DNA of 64,000 nucleotides from Zelopaecilomyces penicillatus (taxonomy: Eukaryota; Ascomycota; Sordariomycetes; Hypocreales; Pseudodiploosporaceae): NCBI GenBank assembly GCA_005765155.1, contig VCCP01000006.1, positions 2,306,501-2,370,500 of the forward strand, given 5' to 3'. The position numbers and the translations under genes are program-made. The first letter of the stretch is position 1. Each line of letters opens with the position of its first letter. A model generated the notes under the pieces. It had not been told where the DNA came from, ran no database searches, and saw only the letters and a list, made by a program, of their open reading frames with translations. Shown here piece after piece: positions 1-11,579 of the stretch.

Positions 1-1823
1 GACCACCCGACGGGCCATATCGCTATCGATCACATCTAAGAAAGGATAGTTATGCGCATGCCCGAACCGCTAGCTTAGAAAGAGCTAGTCAGGACACCTC
101 TTCCAACGTGCAAGCCGACGACTCTATCTCTGGGCGTCAATCATTATCTGGCAGCTCTTCGGACAGTGATGAGCTATCATGCAACAATCCACCAATATCC
201 GGGGCTGAATCTTCAACCGTCAATTCTTCAGGCAGGCCGAAATCGTACGGCAGCATTAACAGCCAGTATGTGGCGCGTCGCCGCAGTAGTATGAAACGGA
301 ACATCAGTGGCGAGGTGCAACGCCCCTTTTCCGGTGATCAGATTTGGGAAGAGCCGGAAGATTTGCCCATGGGAACTAATAAGGATATATCGGTGTCCAA
401 TCATGAGGCGCTGGATATTCTAGGGAGCAAACCTCCAAACTCAATCGAGCGTCCGCTTGACTACGCGTCAAAACCACATGTCAACGCCAAGCCTTTGAAT
501 AAGATTGAGATATACAGAAACCCCCCAACGAAGTCTCGGAATGCTCAATATCGGGTCAATGCCCCATTAACGCCGCTACCAGTGGAGGAGGAGAGGCAGA
601 AGAATGGAATAGAGATCCGCGGGGATGATATACGTGCTGCCACAAGCATGAAGCTCAAGGATCGCAGCCCTAACCTTCCGGAACCCACCGCAGTCAGCGA
701 CAGTCCAGGAAGGCCCATTGTAAGCTTTGATGCCAACTGGAAAGCCCCGGAGGAGTCCACTGATAACAAGCCAGAACGGCCAATGCCAATACCGCCGCCA
801 AACGGCCGGTACCAACCGCAGCAACAGCCTGTGGGTGTCCCTTCTATCGTTGTGGCGGAAGACGGTGCGCCGCAGTCACGGTCGCCGACAAATACAAATG
901 TGCCGTCAATCTGTGTAGGGGACTTTGATGACAACCCCAAAAACTCGATGCCAATTATCAATTTACCCACAATCAGCATTGATACCCCGTCAGACCACAA
1001 GGATATTCCTGCTATCGTAATGCCGAATGATACGCCACTCAAAGGTCCACGACCGCTTCCTGATCCAAGCTCACGTGGAGCCCAAAGCCGTGGCTCACAA
1101 CGGTCCCACGGCCACTGGTCCCTGGCCCCAGGTGCTACATCCCGAGCTTCCACAGCCTGTCACGAATGTGGCGAGGCCATTGTGGGACGGTTTGTGGCCT
1201 TGGCTGGCATGCGCGAGCGCTTCCACCCTCACTGCTTTAGCTGCTTCTCTTGCGGAACCGCCCTAGAAGCAATGGAAATTAGCCCCGAGCCTGAAAAGAT
1301 TCGGATTGAACGTCTTGAGAGGATCCGGCGTCGGGCTGCAGGTGAGGTATTGGAGGAGCAACCGGGCACGACGATGGGTGAAGACGGGGATGAACGGCTT
1401 CGTTTCTTCTGTCACTTGGACTGGCATGAGCAATTCGCACCACGTTGTAAGCACTGCACAACTCCCATATTGGGAGAACACATCGTGGCACTTGGCGAGC
1501 ACTGGCATTACGGACACTTCTTCTGTGCCGAGTGCGGTGACCCCTTTGAACACGGGATGACGCACATTGAGAAGGATGGATATGCATGGTGCATCAACTG
1601 CCAGACGAAGCGCACAGAGCGGCGCGCACCCAAGTGTAAGATGTGCAAAACGGCCGTCATCGGGCAATACATCCAAGCGCTTGGCGGTGAGTGGCACGAG
1701 CATTGTTTCCGCTGTGCTGAGTGCAAAGGCAGTTTCGATGACGGACAGGTTTTTCCCAAGGAGGTCCCAGGAGGTGCTGTCGTGCTGTGCACCGGCTGCC
1801 GGGCCAGGGAGCTCAAGTTTTGA
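1..1823 (+). CDS. LIM-domain protein, paxillin-like (5' end outside window)
   Basis: The frame is open from base 3 to the TGA at 1821-1823 with no stop, so this is the 3' part of a gene that begins left of the window; the GTG at 108 is not a start. The first roughly 350 residues after that point are Ser/Pro-rich and look disordered. Three LIM zinc-binding modules follow, opening with CxxC pairs at about 1158, 1446 and 1635. The first LIM carries a charged insertion of about 40 residues (Glu/Arg-rich) between its two zinc fingers. Ending three LIM domains close to the C-terminus without a RhoGAP domain fits fungal paxillin-like proteins (Pxl1 type), which act at the cytokinetic ring and growth sites, better than Lrg1-type LIM-RhoGAPs. 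No intron is needed in the visible part. It is convergent with the SUMO gene. Confidence 0.85.
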   Translation, partial: PPDGPYRYRSHLRKDSYAHARTASLERASQDTSSNVQADDSISGRQSLSGSSSDSDELSCNNPPISGAESSTVNSSGRPKSYGSINSQYVARRRSSMKRNISGEVQRPFSGDQIWEEPEDLPMGTNKDISVSNHEALDILGSKPPNSIERPLDYASKPHVNAKPLNKIEIYRNPPTKSRNAQYRVNAPLTPLPVEEERQKNGIEIRGDDIRAATSMKLKDRSPNLPEPTAVSDSPGRPIVSFDANWKAPEESTDNKPERPMPIPPPNGRYQPQQQPVGVPSIVVAEDGAPQSRSPTNTNVPSICVGDFDDNPKNSMPIINLPTISIDTPSDHKDIPAIVMPNDTPLKGPRPLPDPSSRGAQSRGSQRSHGHWSLAPGATSRASTACHECGEAIVGRFVALAGMRERFHPHCFSCFSCGTALEAMEISPEPEKIRIERLERIRRRAAGEVLEEQPGTTMGEDGDERLRFFCHLDWHEQFAPRCKHCTTPILGEHIVALGEHWHYGHFFCAECGDPFEHGMTHIEKDGYAWCINCQTKRTERRAPKCKMCKTAVIGQYIQALGGEWHEHCFRCAECKGSFDDGQVFPKEVPGGAVVLCTGCRARELKF

Positions 1824-2217
1824 ATTTTGTAACTTCACAGGGCGTTTTGTTTTGATTTTTTACATCTTTAAGATTGGTTCTATGGGGGTTGGGCTTCATA
1901 AGGCGGCGTTTTGCTTCAGATTGACACATGAAGATAGTTGCTTTCCACTCTGCATAATGGCAAGGTTATTTCAAGATGGCGAAACGTTTTTTATTCCGAT
2001 ATGTTTTGCGCCATAACGCCTTGACGACTGATAAGCATCAGGAGTTCAGATCATGACTGTCGTAGTAGATTACTGGCACTTCTTCCGGCCGCTATCTCTC
2101 CTTCTTTGCACTCCACCCACAAATTCCAGTGTCTCAAGCTCGGGGCTTGCTACAGGTGAGCAAATCTTCCGTCCTTGGTCGTTGACAGCCCCGACACCTT
2201 GTTCCAAGCTCCAAGCC
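1824..2217. other. Intergenic, convergent 3' ends of LIM gene and SUMO
   Basis: This 394-bp gap should hold the 3' UTRs and terminators of the two converging genes. It contains AT-rich stretches but no ORF, RNA gene or repeat that I can support. Confidence 0.6.
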
Positions 2218-2629
2218 CTATAGTACCAACCCTCTGAAGCCACCACCAACTTGTTCTTGGTGCACCTCCAATGTGTCGCCGTCCGCCATTTCTAGCTAAT
2301 AGGATTGCAAAAGAGTCAGCTAGTAGTTCCAAGGGCAGGAAGTCCTAGATATGGTGTGCGATATAGAATAGAAAGGGTTGAGGAATGTGGAGGGGAGGGT
2401 AACTGACAGTATCCGGGGTATCGGTCGGCTGAACCCTTGTGCCGTCAAATAAAAATCGGACAGAATTAATAGATCGTCCTTGCCGTTCGCAGAAGGCATT
2501 CATTAACTTCTCGAGCTTGGTACTGCGCTTGATCTTAAAAAAGACCTCGTTCTGGTTGTCAGTCACTTTGATGTTGAGGTGTTCAGCGTTGACCTGTGGC
2601 GCGTCTCCATTGTCGTTCTCTGCAGACAT
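2218..2629 (-). CDS. smt3: SUMO (small ubiquitin-like modifier)
   Basis: Two exons, 2629-2408 and 2295-2218, joined over a 112-nt intron with donor GTCAGT and acceptor TTAG, give 99 residues, close to the length of yeast Smt3. The beta-grasp fold is clear: EHLNIKV near residue 17, the FFKIKRST strand, the helix LEKLMNAFCERQG, then VRFLFDG. After splicing, residues 75-92 read through LEMADGDTLEV to the Gly-Gly at 91-92, which SUMO protease would expose by removing a seven-residue tail. The product is conjugated to lysines of nuclear proteins through E1/E2/E3 enzymes. The acceptor is a tandem TTAGCTAG; only the upstream AG keeps the frame and the di-glycine. The upstream region toward nup84 is 2.5 kb long. 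Confidence 0.97.
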
Positions 2630-5141
2630 TTTTGCGTTTTAGAAAACCTAATGTATCTCTTGTTTACGTCGCTATGTGTAGCCTGCTGTAACTTTGCAGG
2701 GTGCGTTTTTCTTTCTCACGAGGATTGGGAAATTTGCGCGCGTTCGCGATGAGAGGTACGATTCAGTGATGGTGGACCAATGAAGTGTTGGGTGAGGTTG
2801 TGACGTTTTGGGGGGGGTTGATCAAGAAGGTGAGTTGAACCTGAGAAGGCGACTGACTGAGGGGCTGAGGGATTGCTGAAGGCTGGGCGGGCGGCAGGAC
2901 CACTAACCTACCTAGATGTCGATTAGCCTGCACCTCAGTCCCTGTAATAAGTGCCCGTAATCTGAACCTGGCGGACAGGAAGTGGGGAGCGTTCACTGTC
3001 ATTGGGCAGAGAAACAGGAGACGCGAGCACTGGGCCGCGTTTGGAGCGAGCCAACACTGCACAGCATCGTTATATTTACCTTGGTACGTTGGTACTCATA
3101 ATACCGTACCTACCTTAGGTACAAACAGAATTCACTCCAATGTGCGGGATCTACCATAAGTGATGTACACACGCACGATTTGTGTCTTCTTGGCCGCTGC
3201 ATGACATCAGCAGCATGAAAACCTGCACTGCCAGCCTCTACATTTGCACCACGGCACCTTTATGATGGTAGATTTCGTTGATTCCACTGCGCCAACCCTC
3301 ATAATCACTTCTACCCATTGGAGGCGGCAAACCTTACTGTTTACCTGTATTTTTGGCCATTGAGGCTTTCATTCGTTGGTACAAGTTACATATCATACCT
3401 ACCTACGAGGTTAGACAGACTTTGCCCACAATGGTATGAAAACTCGTCATTGAGTTGCTCAACTTGCTTTCTCGTTAAGCCAAGTGCTGGTTACACTAAA
3501 ACATCGATTACTACTACAGCCTTCCCCCAAAGACGATGTGAATGCCAGTCCGCCCTGTCATCCACGAGCGGTAAGTTTCACCATCTGTGTATTCACCGAA
3601 GCAACCGATGAAGCTGTTGACGAGCATTTTCCCATACAAGTGCGCGATACAGGGTAGGTCAATTAAAAATGTCAGGTCTGTATTGCTAGGGGCCACAATT
3701 GAACGCTGATTGATCGCATAATTACAGACTGCCTCGCTAAAAACAATTACAACGAGGCCAGATGCCAGAACGCCGTGAAAGCGCTTTACGAATGTTGCCA
3801 GGCTTTCTACTCACGACACGGAGATAATGCAACCTCGCCAAGCTGCCCAGCACCCAAGCTGTTACGACTTAAAATCCAGCAGCAGAGAGAGGGCAAATAA
3901 GGATGATGACGATTGTCGACAGTTACGATGTAAAATGTAGGGCGTAGCTAGGTAGAATGATAGTACGATCCAAATCTGACTTGGTTGAAGAATGTCTTGC
4001 CCATCTTATTATGCGTATGCCAACAAAAAAAAAGTCAGGCAACTAGTTTGAGGAGCAAAGTTTCTTCTAGGCGATCATTGAGCACGCAAGAGATCCTCAT
4101 GGGACCTGAACAAGCATTGAGATGTGACTTGTTCCGAGACTCTAATATGAATGCCGATGACATTATGTTTGAAGAAGAAGGAAAAGGAAAAGCGTAGGTT
4201 CAAAATTTGCAGCAGCAAAGAGCATTCAAGAAAATCGGTTTGTTGCATATTCAATACGCAACATATTGGGAAAAAGGGGCACTCACTGGCTGGCAACAGG
4301 GTGCAAAAAAACACCGCTGATGTAACAGTGCCTGAATACTTAAGATACCTGGTACTAGATAAGTACCTAGGTACTAACCCATTACTTAGGTTCCTAAGAG
4401 GTACCTAAGTAGTTGAGTTGACTGGGACTTCTATATATTTGTAGATATTGTTAAAGATTCAGGGAATTGCTAGCGATTTCTAGCGACTTCTTAATATTTC
4501 TGGATATTATTAGAGATCTCTAGCAACTTACAGAGATTTCTAGATGTCAGTAAGTATATCAGTTGAAATCCCTTGGGGTGGTCCCGGCTGTGTTTTTTGC
4601 ACCCTGTTGGCTGGTAGTGGCTGGTGCAGCTGTAGCTGGCGGTTGGTTTTACCTACCTAGGTAGTACTTGTACGGAATACCTAGGTGCTGATAGTGCTTG
4701 CTGATAAGCGCGATGCCTGCTGGAAAAAAACAGGCCCTGGAGCAAGTGGGACTATACCGCGAAAGCTGCTGCCCGTCAGAAAGCTGCATCAACCGCGCGC
4801 CATCTAAACCTCAAAACATTCACGAGTAGCAACATCACCTTCAACATTCTACGACAAAGACCTGTGACAGCATCACTCAAGACCCTTCTCTGTGTACCCA
4901 CACAGTTTCTGCATCGCCTCCACCAAAAATACGAACACGCGCTGCAGCCCCAGTGTCGGCCCAACGACCGGGTATGCTGACGCCCTCGACGACCTCCTAA
5001 GCCAGCTTCTAGTTGGCAGCTCACCCTGAATGAGCGTTGTGGATACAGCCCATTTTTAAACTAGCTTTGGAGAACTCTACGAGTCTCTTCCAAAGCCGAT
5101 TACTACCCTCCCTCCCCCCCAAATTCACCTGGATCTTCGCA
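2630..5141. other. Divergent intergenic region between SUMO and nup84
   Basis: This 2.5-kb region should carry both promoters. It has short TACCTAGGTAC-type tracts around 3090-3120, 4340-4410 and 4655-4690, a degenerate AT-rich repeat at about 4440-4560, and a pyrimidine-rich stretch (CCCTCCCTCCCCCC) just before the nup84 start. No ORF here has recognisable coding character. Confidence 0.6.
4440..4560. repeat. Degenerate AT-rich short repeat
   Basis: The core GATTTCTAG or GATCTCTAG recurs at about 4475, 4515 and 4535, with related TAATATTTCTGGATATT spacers. The low GC content stands out from the flanks. This could be a decayed short tandem repeat or a fragment altered by repeat-induced point mutation; neither is shown by this window alone. 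Confidence 0.4.
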
Positions 5142-8097
5142 ATGGCCCCCCGATTTCGCGAAGTGGAGCGTATGGATGAGAAATATGATAGCATTGAAAT
5201 CGTCGCTGGACCTGAAGTTGAAGAATTTGCCAATGCACTCGACAACTGTCTCTCACCCTTGCTAAACCCGACCGAAAAAAGAAAGCGAATTCTCGACCTG
5301 CCCCGGAAGTATCACGAAAATGCAGTTCGACGTCTCACACAGCTTCGACCGAAGCGCCAGCACAGTGGTCCTGACGATGTTGATATGGATGTGGATGGGT
5401 CTGAGGTAGCTTACGATTCCCCAGATTTGGAGGAATTGGAGCGACTGGAGAAGGAGGTGCAGACCTGGGATCTGGTCCGCAGACTTCTCCCCCTTAGATA
5501 CGCCGACTCAGACGAAATTCCTTCCCATACTCACTCTGTCGCGTCTGCTTCATCACCAAAGCAAGACATGCTGCAACAATTCCTCTTGACCGACCCAATA
5601 GCTCGAGAACGCCATGCGATTCTTCAGTGGCTTCAAACTAATGCGCAATCCGGCCCAGATATTGACGAATTGGCAAGAGAACTCCAACAGAATGCAGATC
5701 GTGGGGACATTATTGCTCATGGTTGGCTGCATACCCGATCAGCCATCAAGCTCAGAAAACGAGTCACGGCATGGCCTCACTTACTCGACCGCCAGTCACC
5801 TAGCATTGCACAGTCCCATCTTACTTCAGAAGGTGCACCGCTCGTCACTCAGTTGGATCCTGACGCCGTCACTCGACAGGGCCGGAAACTCGAACCTCAG
5901 GACGAGTACTTTGAGCGCGCCATCTGGTTAGGCTGCTTCGAGCACCTCCGTCGGGGTAGCAACTTACAAGTCATTCGAGATTGGTGTCAGGAGCGCACAG
6001 AGATGTGGAGGGCTGTTTCTATGTCAGCCATGCTTCCAACGGCAGACGATAGTGCCGCTGCTGGTGAAATAAGCGCGCCATCATTAGCCTTGTGGCGCCG
6101 GATGTGCTTTGGCCTGGCTCGGCAGGGAGGTTCAGATGATTATGAACGTGCTGTATATGGGTTGCTTTCAGGAGACATCACCAGCGTCGAAAAGGTAGCC
6201 AAGAGATGGGACGATTTCCTATTTGCTAATTACAATGCACTTTTACGAACTCAGCTTGATACTTATGTGTTGGGACAATGTTCGCCAAATGCCGCCTCCA
6301 CACTCACACAATCATTTTCATCATTCGATGCGGTTCAGTTTTTGGGAGTGCAAGCTGGTGTCGAGAAGCGACTGATCCGCTCGCTTGAATCCAATAAGAG
6401 CACTCATGATGAAGCGATGGAACCAAGCAAGGCGTTACAAGCCGCCATAATTGCGCAGGACATTGACCATCATCTGTATGAACAGGGCTTAGTAATGACT
6501 GAAGATGCTAATCAAACTAAGCGCTCCCTACTCCTGCCACGGGTTGGCCCGATTGACATTGCCATCGCCAAGAACAAATACTTTGGACTTAGTCAAGAGG
6601 ATGGACTGCGCATAGTATCACATGTATATGTGCTTGGCGCGTTGTTAAATAAATCGGATCAAGAAGACCACAATTCTGGCGATGCATCGCCACCAGAATG
6701 GTCCTATGCACATGAGAGTATTCTAGCGGGCTATACTGATTTCCTTCGCCGCGCGAGACTTCCGGAGCTAATACCGCTATACTGCTCAATCCTGGAGACG
6801 CCGCGTCAATATGAAGTTCTAAGTTGGAATTTGATACACGAAGAAGATGCCGGGCAACGCCACTTACAGCTCAAACTGGTCAAAAAGGCAGGCATCGATG
6901 TTTCAAAGTTTGTTGATCGACAGGCTTGTCTTTTTTTGGAAGAGCTCGGCCCTGTCAATGTTACACAACCCTTGGAAGAAATCTTCAGCATTCTCGAAGC
7001 TAGCCCACCCACGGCGCAGTACGGGCGAGCCATCAAGGCGGACTTTTTTGGCATTGAGGAGGGCGTCGTGGAAACAAAGGATGAGTACGTCATTCGATCT
7101 CTGGAGTGGCTTTTGCTAGTGGACAAGATGTGGCCAATGGTTTTTTCAATGGGTACAAAGGCGTATAAGTTTTTCCTCCGTAAGTCATGCAACTTCGAAG
7201 GATGCAATACATCCCTGTTATGGGACGCTAACTAGTGCGTAGGACACGCTCATCTGAACGCGGCTCGGCGACTCATGGAACGGGTTCCATTTGATAGCAT
7301 TATGCGGGACATGATGGGCCAAGACGAAGCTGAAGGTGCCTGGTACGACGACGTTGAATTCTGGACACAGTTACTTGAACGAAGCGATATCGAAATCGTA
7401 ACAGCGCAGCAGATTATGGCTGATGCGCGAAACTTTCGTGAACTGGAAGCATTGGTCAAGGCATTAGACAACCTGGAAACGATTGCTTCATTAAGAGAGA
7501 TTTCGATGGAGTAAGTAATACTGATGTTTGATGGGCGGGAAATAACTGACCCCAAGTACTATAGCACGGAAGCCTTGCGTCGTGACTTCTGGTTAGGGGT
7601 TGGAGGAGTGATCAAGAAGACAAAGGACTTCATGCAACCCCTCTTGCACGGCTGGCTAGTTGCCGGAATTGAAGGTACGTTGGCAATTTTGAAGATAAAA
7701 TACTATGTAAGCCACATCGACTAACAAGGTGCCAGGTGGCGATGATGAGCTTCGAGAGCTGCGGCAAGCATATCTGCCAGAGACTGTTCTTGCGTATGTC
7801 AGTGCCCTCCATTTTGCAGGCACCGGTGTCTCGAGGGACAATCTGTTAGAGTGTATGGAGTTGGCAGCCGTTGTAGCAGAACGGAATTCGGATGTGGCAG
7901 ACACCTTTGTCAGAGCCAAGCGTATGGGCGAGCTAGTCGAAGCATTTGCAGCATCTAGCAAGGCGCTTGCAGTCTCGACGGCCCCCCAGAGGCAGTTAGG
8001 CGGCAGTAATAAAAAGCTACGGGAGATGGGATGGTCGCGAGACGTATGGTCTGTAAAGTCAGGTAGCAGAGACTCAAACCAGGTTGAGTCTGTGTAA
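5142..8097 (+). CDS. nup84: Nucleoporin Nup84/Nup107
   Basis: Four exons (5142-7179, 7243-7510, 7565-7674, 7736-8097) with introns of 63, 54 and 61 nt encode about 925 residues, typical for fungal Nup84. The ATG at 5142 (MAPRFREVERMD) is preferred over an in-frame ATG at 5037, whose 35 extra codons look like translated pyrimidine-rich leader. The product is almost entirely alpha-helical, as expected for the Nup84/Nup107 family; the conserved C-terminal stretch with HLNAARRLMERVP spans the first intron. Nup84 is a structural member of the Y-shaped Nup84 (Nup107-160) subcomplex of the nuclear pore outer rings. Phases agree at all three junctions, and every donor is GTAAGT or GTACGT. The stop is the TAA at 8095-8097. 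Confidence 0.93.
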
Positions 8098-8781
8098 GTC
8101 AGTCGACGCCATTATCTCTTTTAATTTTTTTTTGGTTCATGTCCGTTTTCATCATGTTTTGGCTTTCACGTATAAGTGCGTGTGCATGTACCCATAGGTG
8201 CGATCTGGTCAAGGCATCAAGCGACATGGGATATTTGGTCTTGTATGGGTATTGGACAGAAGGGGCGAACAAATAAAGAAGAGCAATATGAGAAGAGATT
8301 ATAAACATTCTGATCGAGGGCCTGAGGAGGACCAGTATCGCCCAACACTATGCTAATTATAAACCCGGCACATACCTGACAATGGTGTAAACTGGTTGGT
8401 CGCGGTGAGCCGTTTTTCGCGTCTCGTAAGGTATTTCTTAATGTTAATACTGTAATTCTATATTGTGAATACTCAAAAGTGTGAGATGTAGATTCGAAGT
8501 CTCTGACCTGAAGTAAGGCTCTATTTAAGATGTACTCAACTCCCCAACCTACGGCCACATGCACCATCAACCATACGCCGCCGCATTACGCTCCCCTCGC
8601 AACATTAACACCCGCCCACCACATCACTGCCCCACCATGAACGACGTCAGCTCTATAATTGCCTGCCTGTATACCTACCTCAAACAAACATTGCGCTCAT
8701 CTCAACGGTTTGTTCCTGCGAACTAAGCATTTAGGCAGGACATAGCCTCAGACCAATTCACAGCCAGAAACATATCAGAGC
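8098..8781. other. Intergenic, nup84 3' side and vps37 promoter
   Basis: This 684-bp stretch separates two same-strand genes. The right half becomes C-rich (CCACCATGAAC, CCCGCCCACC) as is usual for fungal promoters and leaders. No additional gene is supported. Confidence 0.55.
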
Positions 8782-9750
8782 ATGGCATCCTACAACACCC
8801 CCGAGCTGCATGCTCAGACGCCGCCCATCCTGCCTCCAAAGCCTGGCAGTCATGATACCAGCGGCATAAGCACGCCGACACCCACAACCGCGCCGTTGCC
8901 ACCACTGCTGCATCAGCAGCACATGTCGACGCCGCTGGGGGCATCTTCTTCATCAGCTTCGGAATCATATCAGCCCCAGACTTGGAGTCCACGGGGCGTT
9001 CTTGGGGACAGTGTGGGGTCCATGGCGCTGGCCCCGGGTGCCTCTGCGCCTGCTCCGATATCCGACCCTGGTGAGCATTGGTTGCCCAAGATGTTGCAAG
9101 ACAAATCGTACGTTCTCTCAGCTCTTGTGCTTTTCTATCTGTATTTGGGTGCCCCATAATCCTAACCTGAATAATGATCCGAGCTTCATAATGCTAGGGC
9201 CTAGTTAACTGATCAATATTCTATGAGCGTCTCATTTAATAGAAAGCAAGATCTTACCGATATCCTCGCCAACCCCGGGCTACTCAGCGCCATTACTCAC
9301 GCCTCCCCCTGCATCCACCCATCCCTCCGCTCCTCCCACCACGAGCTGCAGTGTGCCCTTGCTGAAAATGTTGAACTGGCCAGTCAGCTCGCCAATGTTG
9401 AGGCGCGACTCTCGCACCAGCGCTCCAACGCGCAGGCTCAGCTTCTCTCCGTTCATTCCCTCGAGCGCCAGTGGCGACAGAAGCAGTCTGACATGGACTT
9501 AGCTCTGGCTCGCTTCTCTCCCGCTGCTCTCTACCAGCAGCTCAGTCATGGTGTCCAGGAGCAGGCTCTGGTCTGCCAGGCTATGGAAGAGAGCTTTCTC
9601 GACAGTAACGATGTCGACAGCGGCGCACCAACATCTGAGCGCGAAGCTGCTGAGTGGGTTCGAAGCTATCGAGAGGCCAAGGTTCAATACTACCTACGTC
9701 AGGAGCGAAAAGAAAGATGGGACGAGGGGCGTGTAGGGGGCTGGAGGTAA
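8782..9750 (+). CDS. vps37: Vps37/Mod(r) ESCRT-I subunit
   Basis: Exons 8782-9107 and 9243-9750 are joined over a 135-nt intron (donor GTACGT, acceptor AATAG) and give 277 residues. The N-terminal roughly 95 residues are Pro/Ser/Thr-rich and disordered. From about residue 105 comes a helical region: DLTDILANPGLL, then ENVELASQLANVEARL and a heptad-patterned stretch ending in VQYYLRQERKERWDEGRV. This matches the Mod(r) domain of Vps37, the third core subunit of ESCRT-I with Vps23 and Vps28, which sorts ubiquitinated cargo into multivesicular endosomes. The family assignment rests on this pattern and length; the Mod(r) signature is weakly conserved, so the call is good but not certain. Confidence 0.82.
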
Positions 9751-10373
9751 ACCCTGCCATTTCAATCTCCAGCATCGTCGGTTATTTTGGTCAGACACAT
9801 TAATCTAGTCAATCATAAGGCAGTTCAGAACCTCCTTGGGGGGCGTTGGGAGCTTGATGGTTCACAATCTTTATTATTCGGTCTACTTTTGTCTTCATGT
9901 ATCTATCGCGGTTTCAGGTTCGTTTATAAATTTGGTTATATATTGTATATATTAGCATATAATGTTCGGCTTTTCCTCCCCTGAGATTTCACCCTATACA
10001 TGTTTATAATTTTATGCTTCATGACAATGCCGTGTCTATCAAAAATCAAGGAACGTTGTATACGTTTTTCAACTCTTTTTATCCTCCTAGAAACTCTCTC
10101 ATGTTCAATCTTTCCGCCCGTACGTCGCGACGCTCCGTTGTTGAACACGCCAAAAGTTCCGGTGGCAGGTTGTAAGGCATTTTGGTTTACTGCCAAGCTC
10201 TATAGACGGATTATCAGAGTTGCCAAAGTCAAATCTATAGAAAAACGCCACAAGCCCACCATCCCTGAAAGGCCACAGCGTCCCAAGAAACGACAAATCC
10301 AAGGGTATCACATAATTGAAGGAGGCAGAAACGCCTGCTACTAGGGTCTGTTTCTCTTGAACTTGAGAGACTT
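9751..10373. other. Intergenic, convergent 3' ends
   Basis: This 623-bp AT-rich gap lies between the vps37 3' end and the 3' end of the minus-strand unknown gene. Short ORFs on both strands here have no family signature and overlap one another, so I leave it empty. Confidence 0.55.
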
Positions 10374-11579
10374 TCATAGTGGTCCAGCGCCCAAAGCGCT
10401 AAACGGACTCTTTTTCATATCTGGACTGCGTGGGCTCATGGGCAGAGCAAAGAGATCGTCCTCTGCTTCGATCGACTCTGATTTCTGGGGAGCCACGTGG
10501 TTGTGAATGGCAGAATTTAGAGACAAGGTGCCTGTAGGATTGCTGTGGGAGATCGCCGCGAAAGATGAGATGGCGATATCACCGCCTACAGGCGAGAAAG
10601 CCTGAAATTGATTGCCAGCACCTGTAAAAGTGTTCGCTGCTGTGTGTTTAGTAATGTTATAATGTTGCATTTAGACTTGAAATAGCTTACCTGTTGGGTT
10701 AGGAACCAAATCCGCTGGAGAGGTGGCCAAGCGTAAGCCCTTCAGTTTATCTCCCAGGCGGTTAGGAGCAGATGAGCGCGGAGCCTTTGGTAGTTGAGCC
10801 GGGGGATTGGGGCGCAAGAAGTTTTCGATAATCCAGTTCTTTTCCGCCAGCGCCATCTCGAGTCCAACACTCTCAGCGTTCGTCCTCAGTTCAGCCGCCA
10901 TCTCACGTTCCAGTTCCGATAAGCGCTTCTTGGCCCATATGGTATGAAGAACCCCGCGAGCACCAGATTCGGCCTCAAATCTCTCGGGGAAGATAGCAGG
11001 AAGGGGTTTGAGAACCAGGCTTGGGGCTCCAGGACGGGCAATAGTGACAGTTGGAGGGACAGGCGCTCCAGGAGGCAATAGAAAGTAGACCCTACGGCGG
11101 GCACCATCTTGATCAGTGTCTCTGGCCGGCAGGAACGTGGATTTCCCAGGCCACGAAACCTGCCAGACAGTTACGTCCGCAGCCGAATTGATAGGGCTAT
11201 CATTCGATGTCGAGAGGTTGATGGGCGGTTGTTTCCCCTCTGGCTGTGAAGTGGAAATGGAGTTCGACTCAGGGTTTACGGTGCCTACGGAATCGCCAAC
11301 GACATCATGATCTGATGAGGTGGAGTCAGTGGAGGCGCCGGGATGCCATTCCACCATGAGGATCTTGGTGCCATGATCACTGAATTCGAAGCGGGCGAGA
11401 TGGACGGTGGTAATTGGAGGTTCAAAGGTCGACGGAGACTTGGGGGGATCATCGGAGACAACCTCTAGACTGGTGCCAGCCCTAACACCAACGATAATAT
11501 CTGTGCTACCATCAACAAGAACTGGTGTTGAACGAAGGAGCCCCGGTGATGGGTCCATGTTTAGATCAGGATAGGACAA
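10374..11579 (-). CDS. Conserved fungal protein of unknown function
   Basis: Exons 11579-10691 and 10639-10374 with a 51-nt intron (GTAAGC...ACAG) give 384 residues. I do not recognise a named family. Residues about 20-85 look like a small beta-rich domain (DIIVGVRAGTSLEVV, then TVHLARFEFSDHGTKILMVEWHPG). A disordered Ser/Thr stretch follows, then a second structured part with VWQVSWPGKSTFLPARD, a Pro-rich strand region (PPGAPVPPTVTIARPGAP) and a helix rich in Glu/Arg/Leu (IWAKKRLSELEREMAAEL). The C-terminal exon is Ser/Pro-rich and ends at a short Phe/Ala/Leu tail. No signal peptide or membrane span is visible. Clean splice sites and domain-like conservation of composition support a real gene; function is unknown. 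Confidence 0.8.

Noticed and set aside
545..1153. 202-codon minus-strand ORF inside the LIM gene
   Set aside because: Overlaps the LIM coding frame entirely and has no family signature.
5037..5141. In-frame upstream ATG extending Nup84 by 35 residues
   Set aside because: The extension translates pyrimidine-rich leader (SLFQSRLLPSLPPKF) and the ATG at 5142 has the typical Met-Ala-Pro context.
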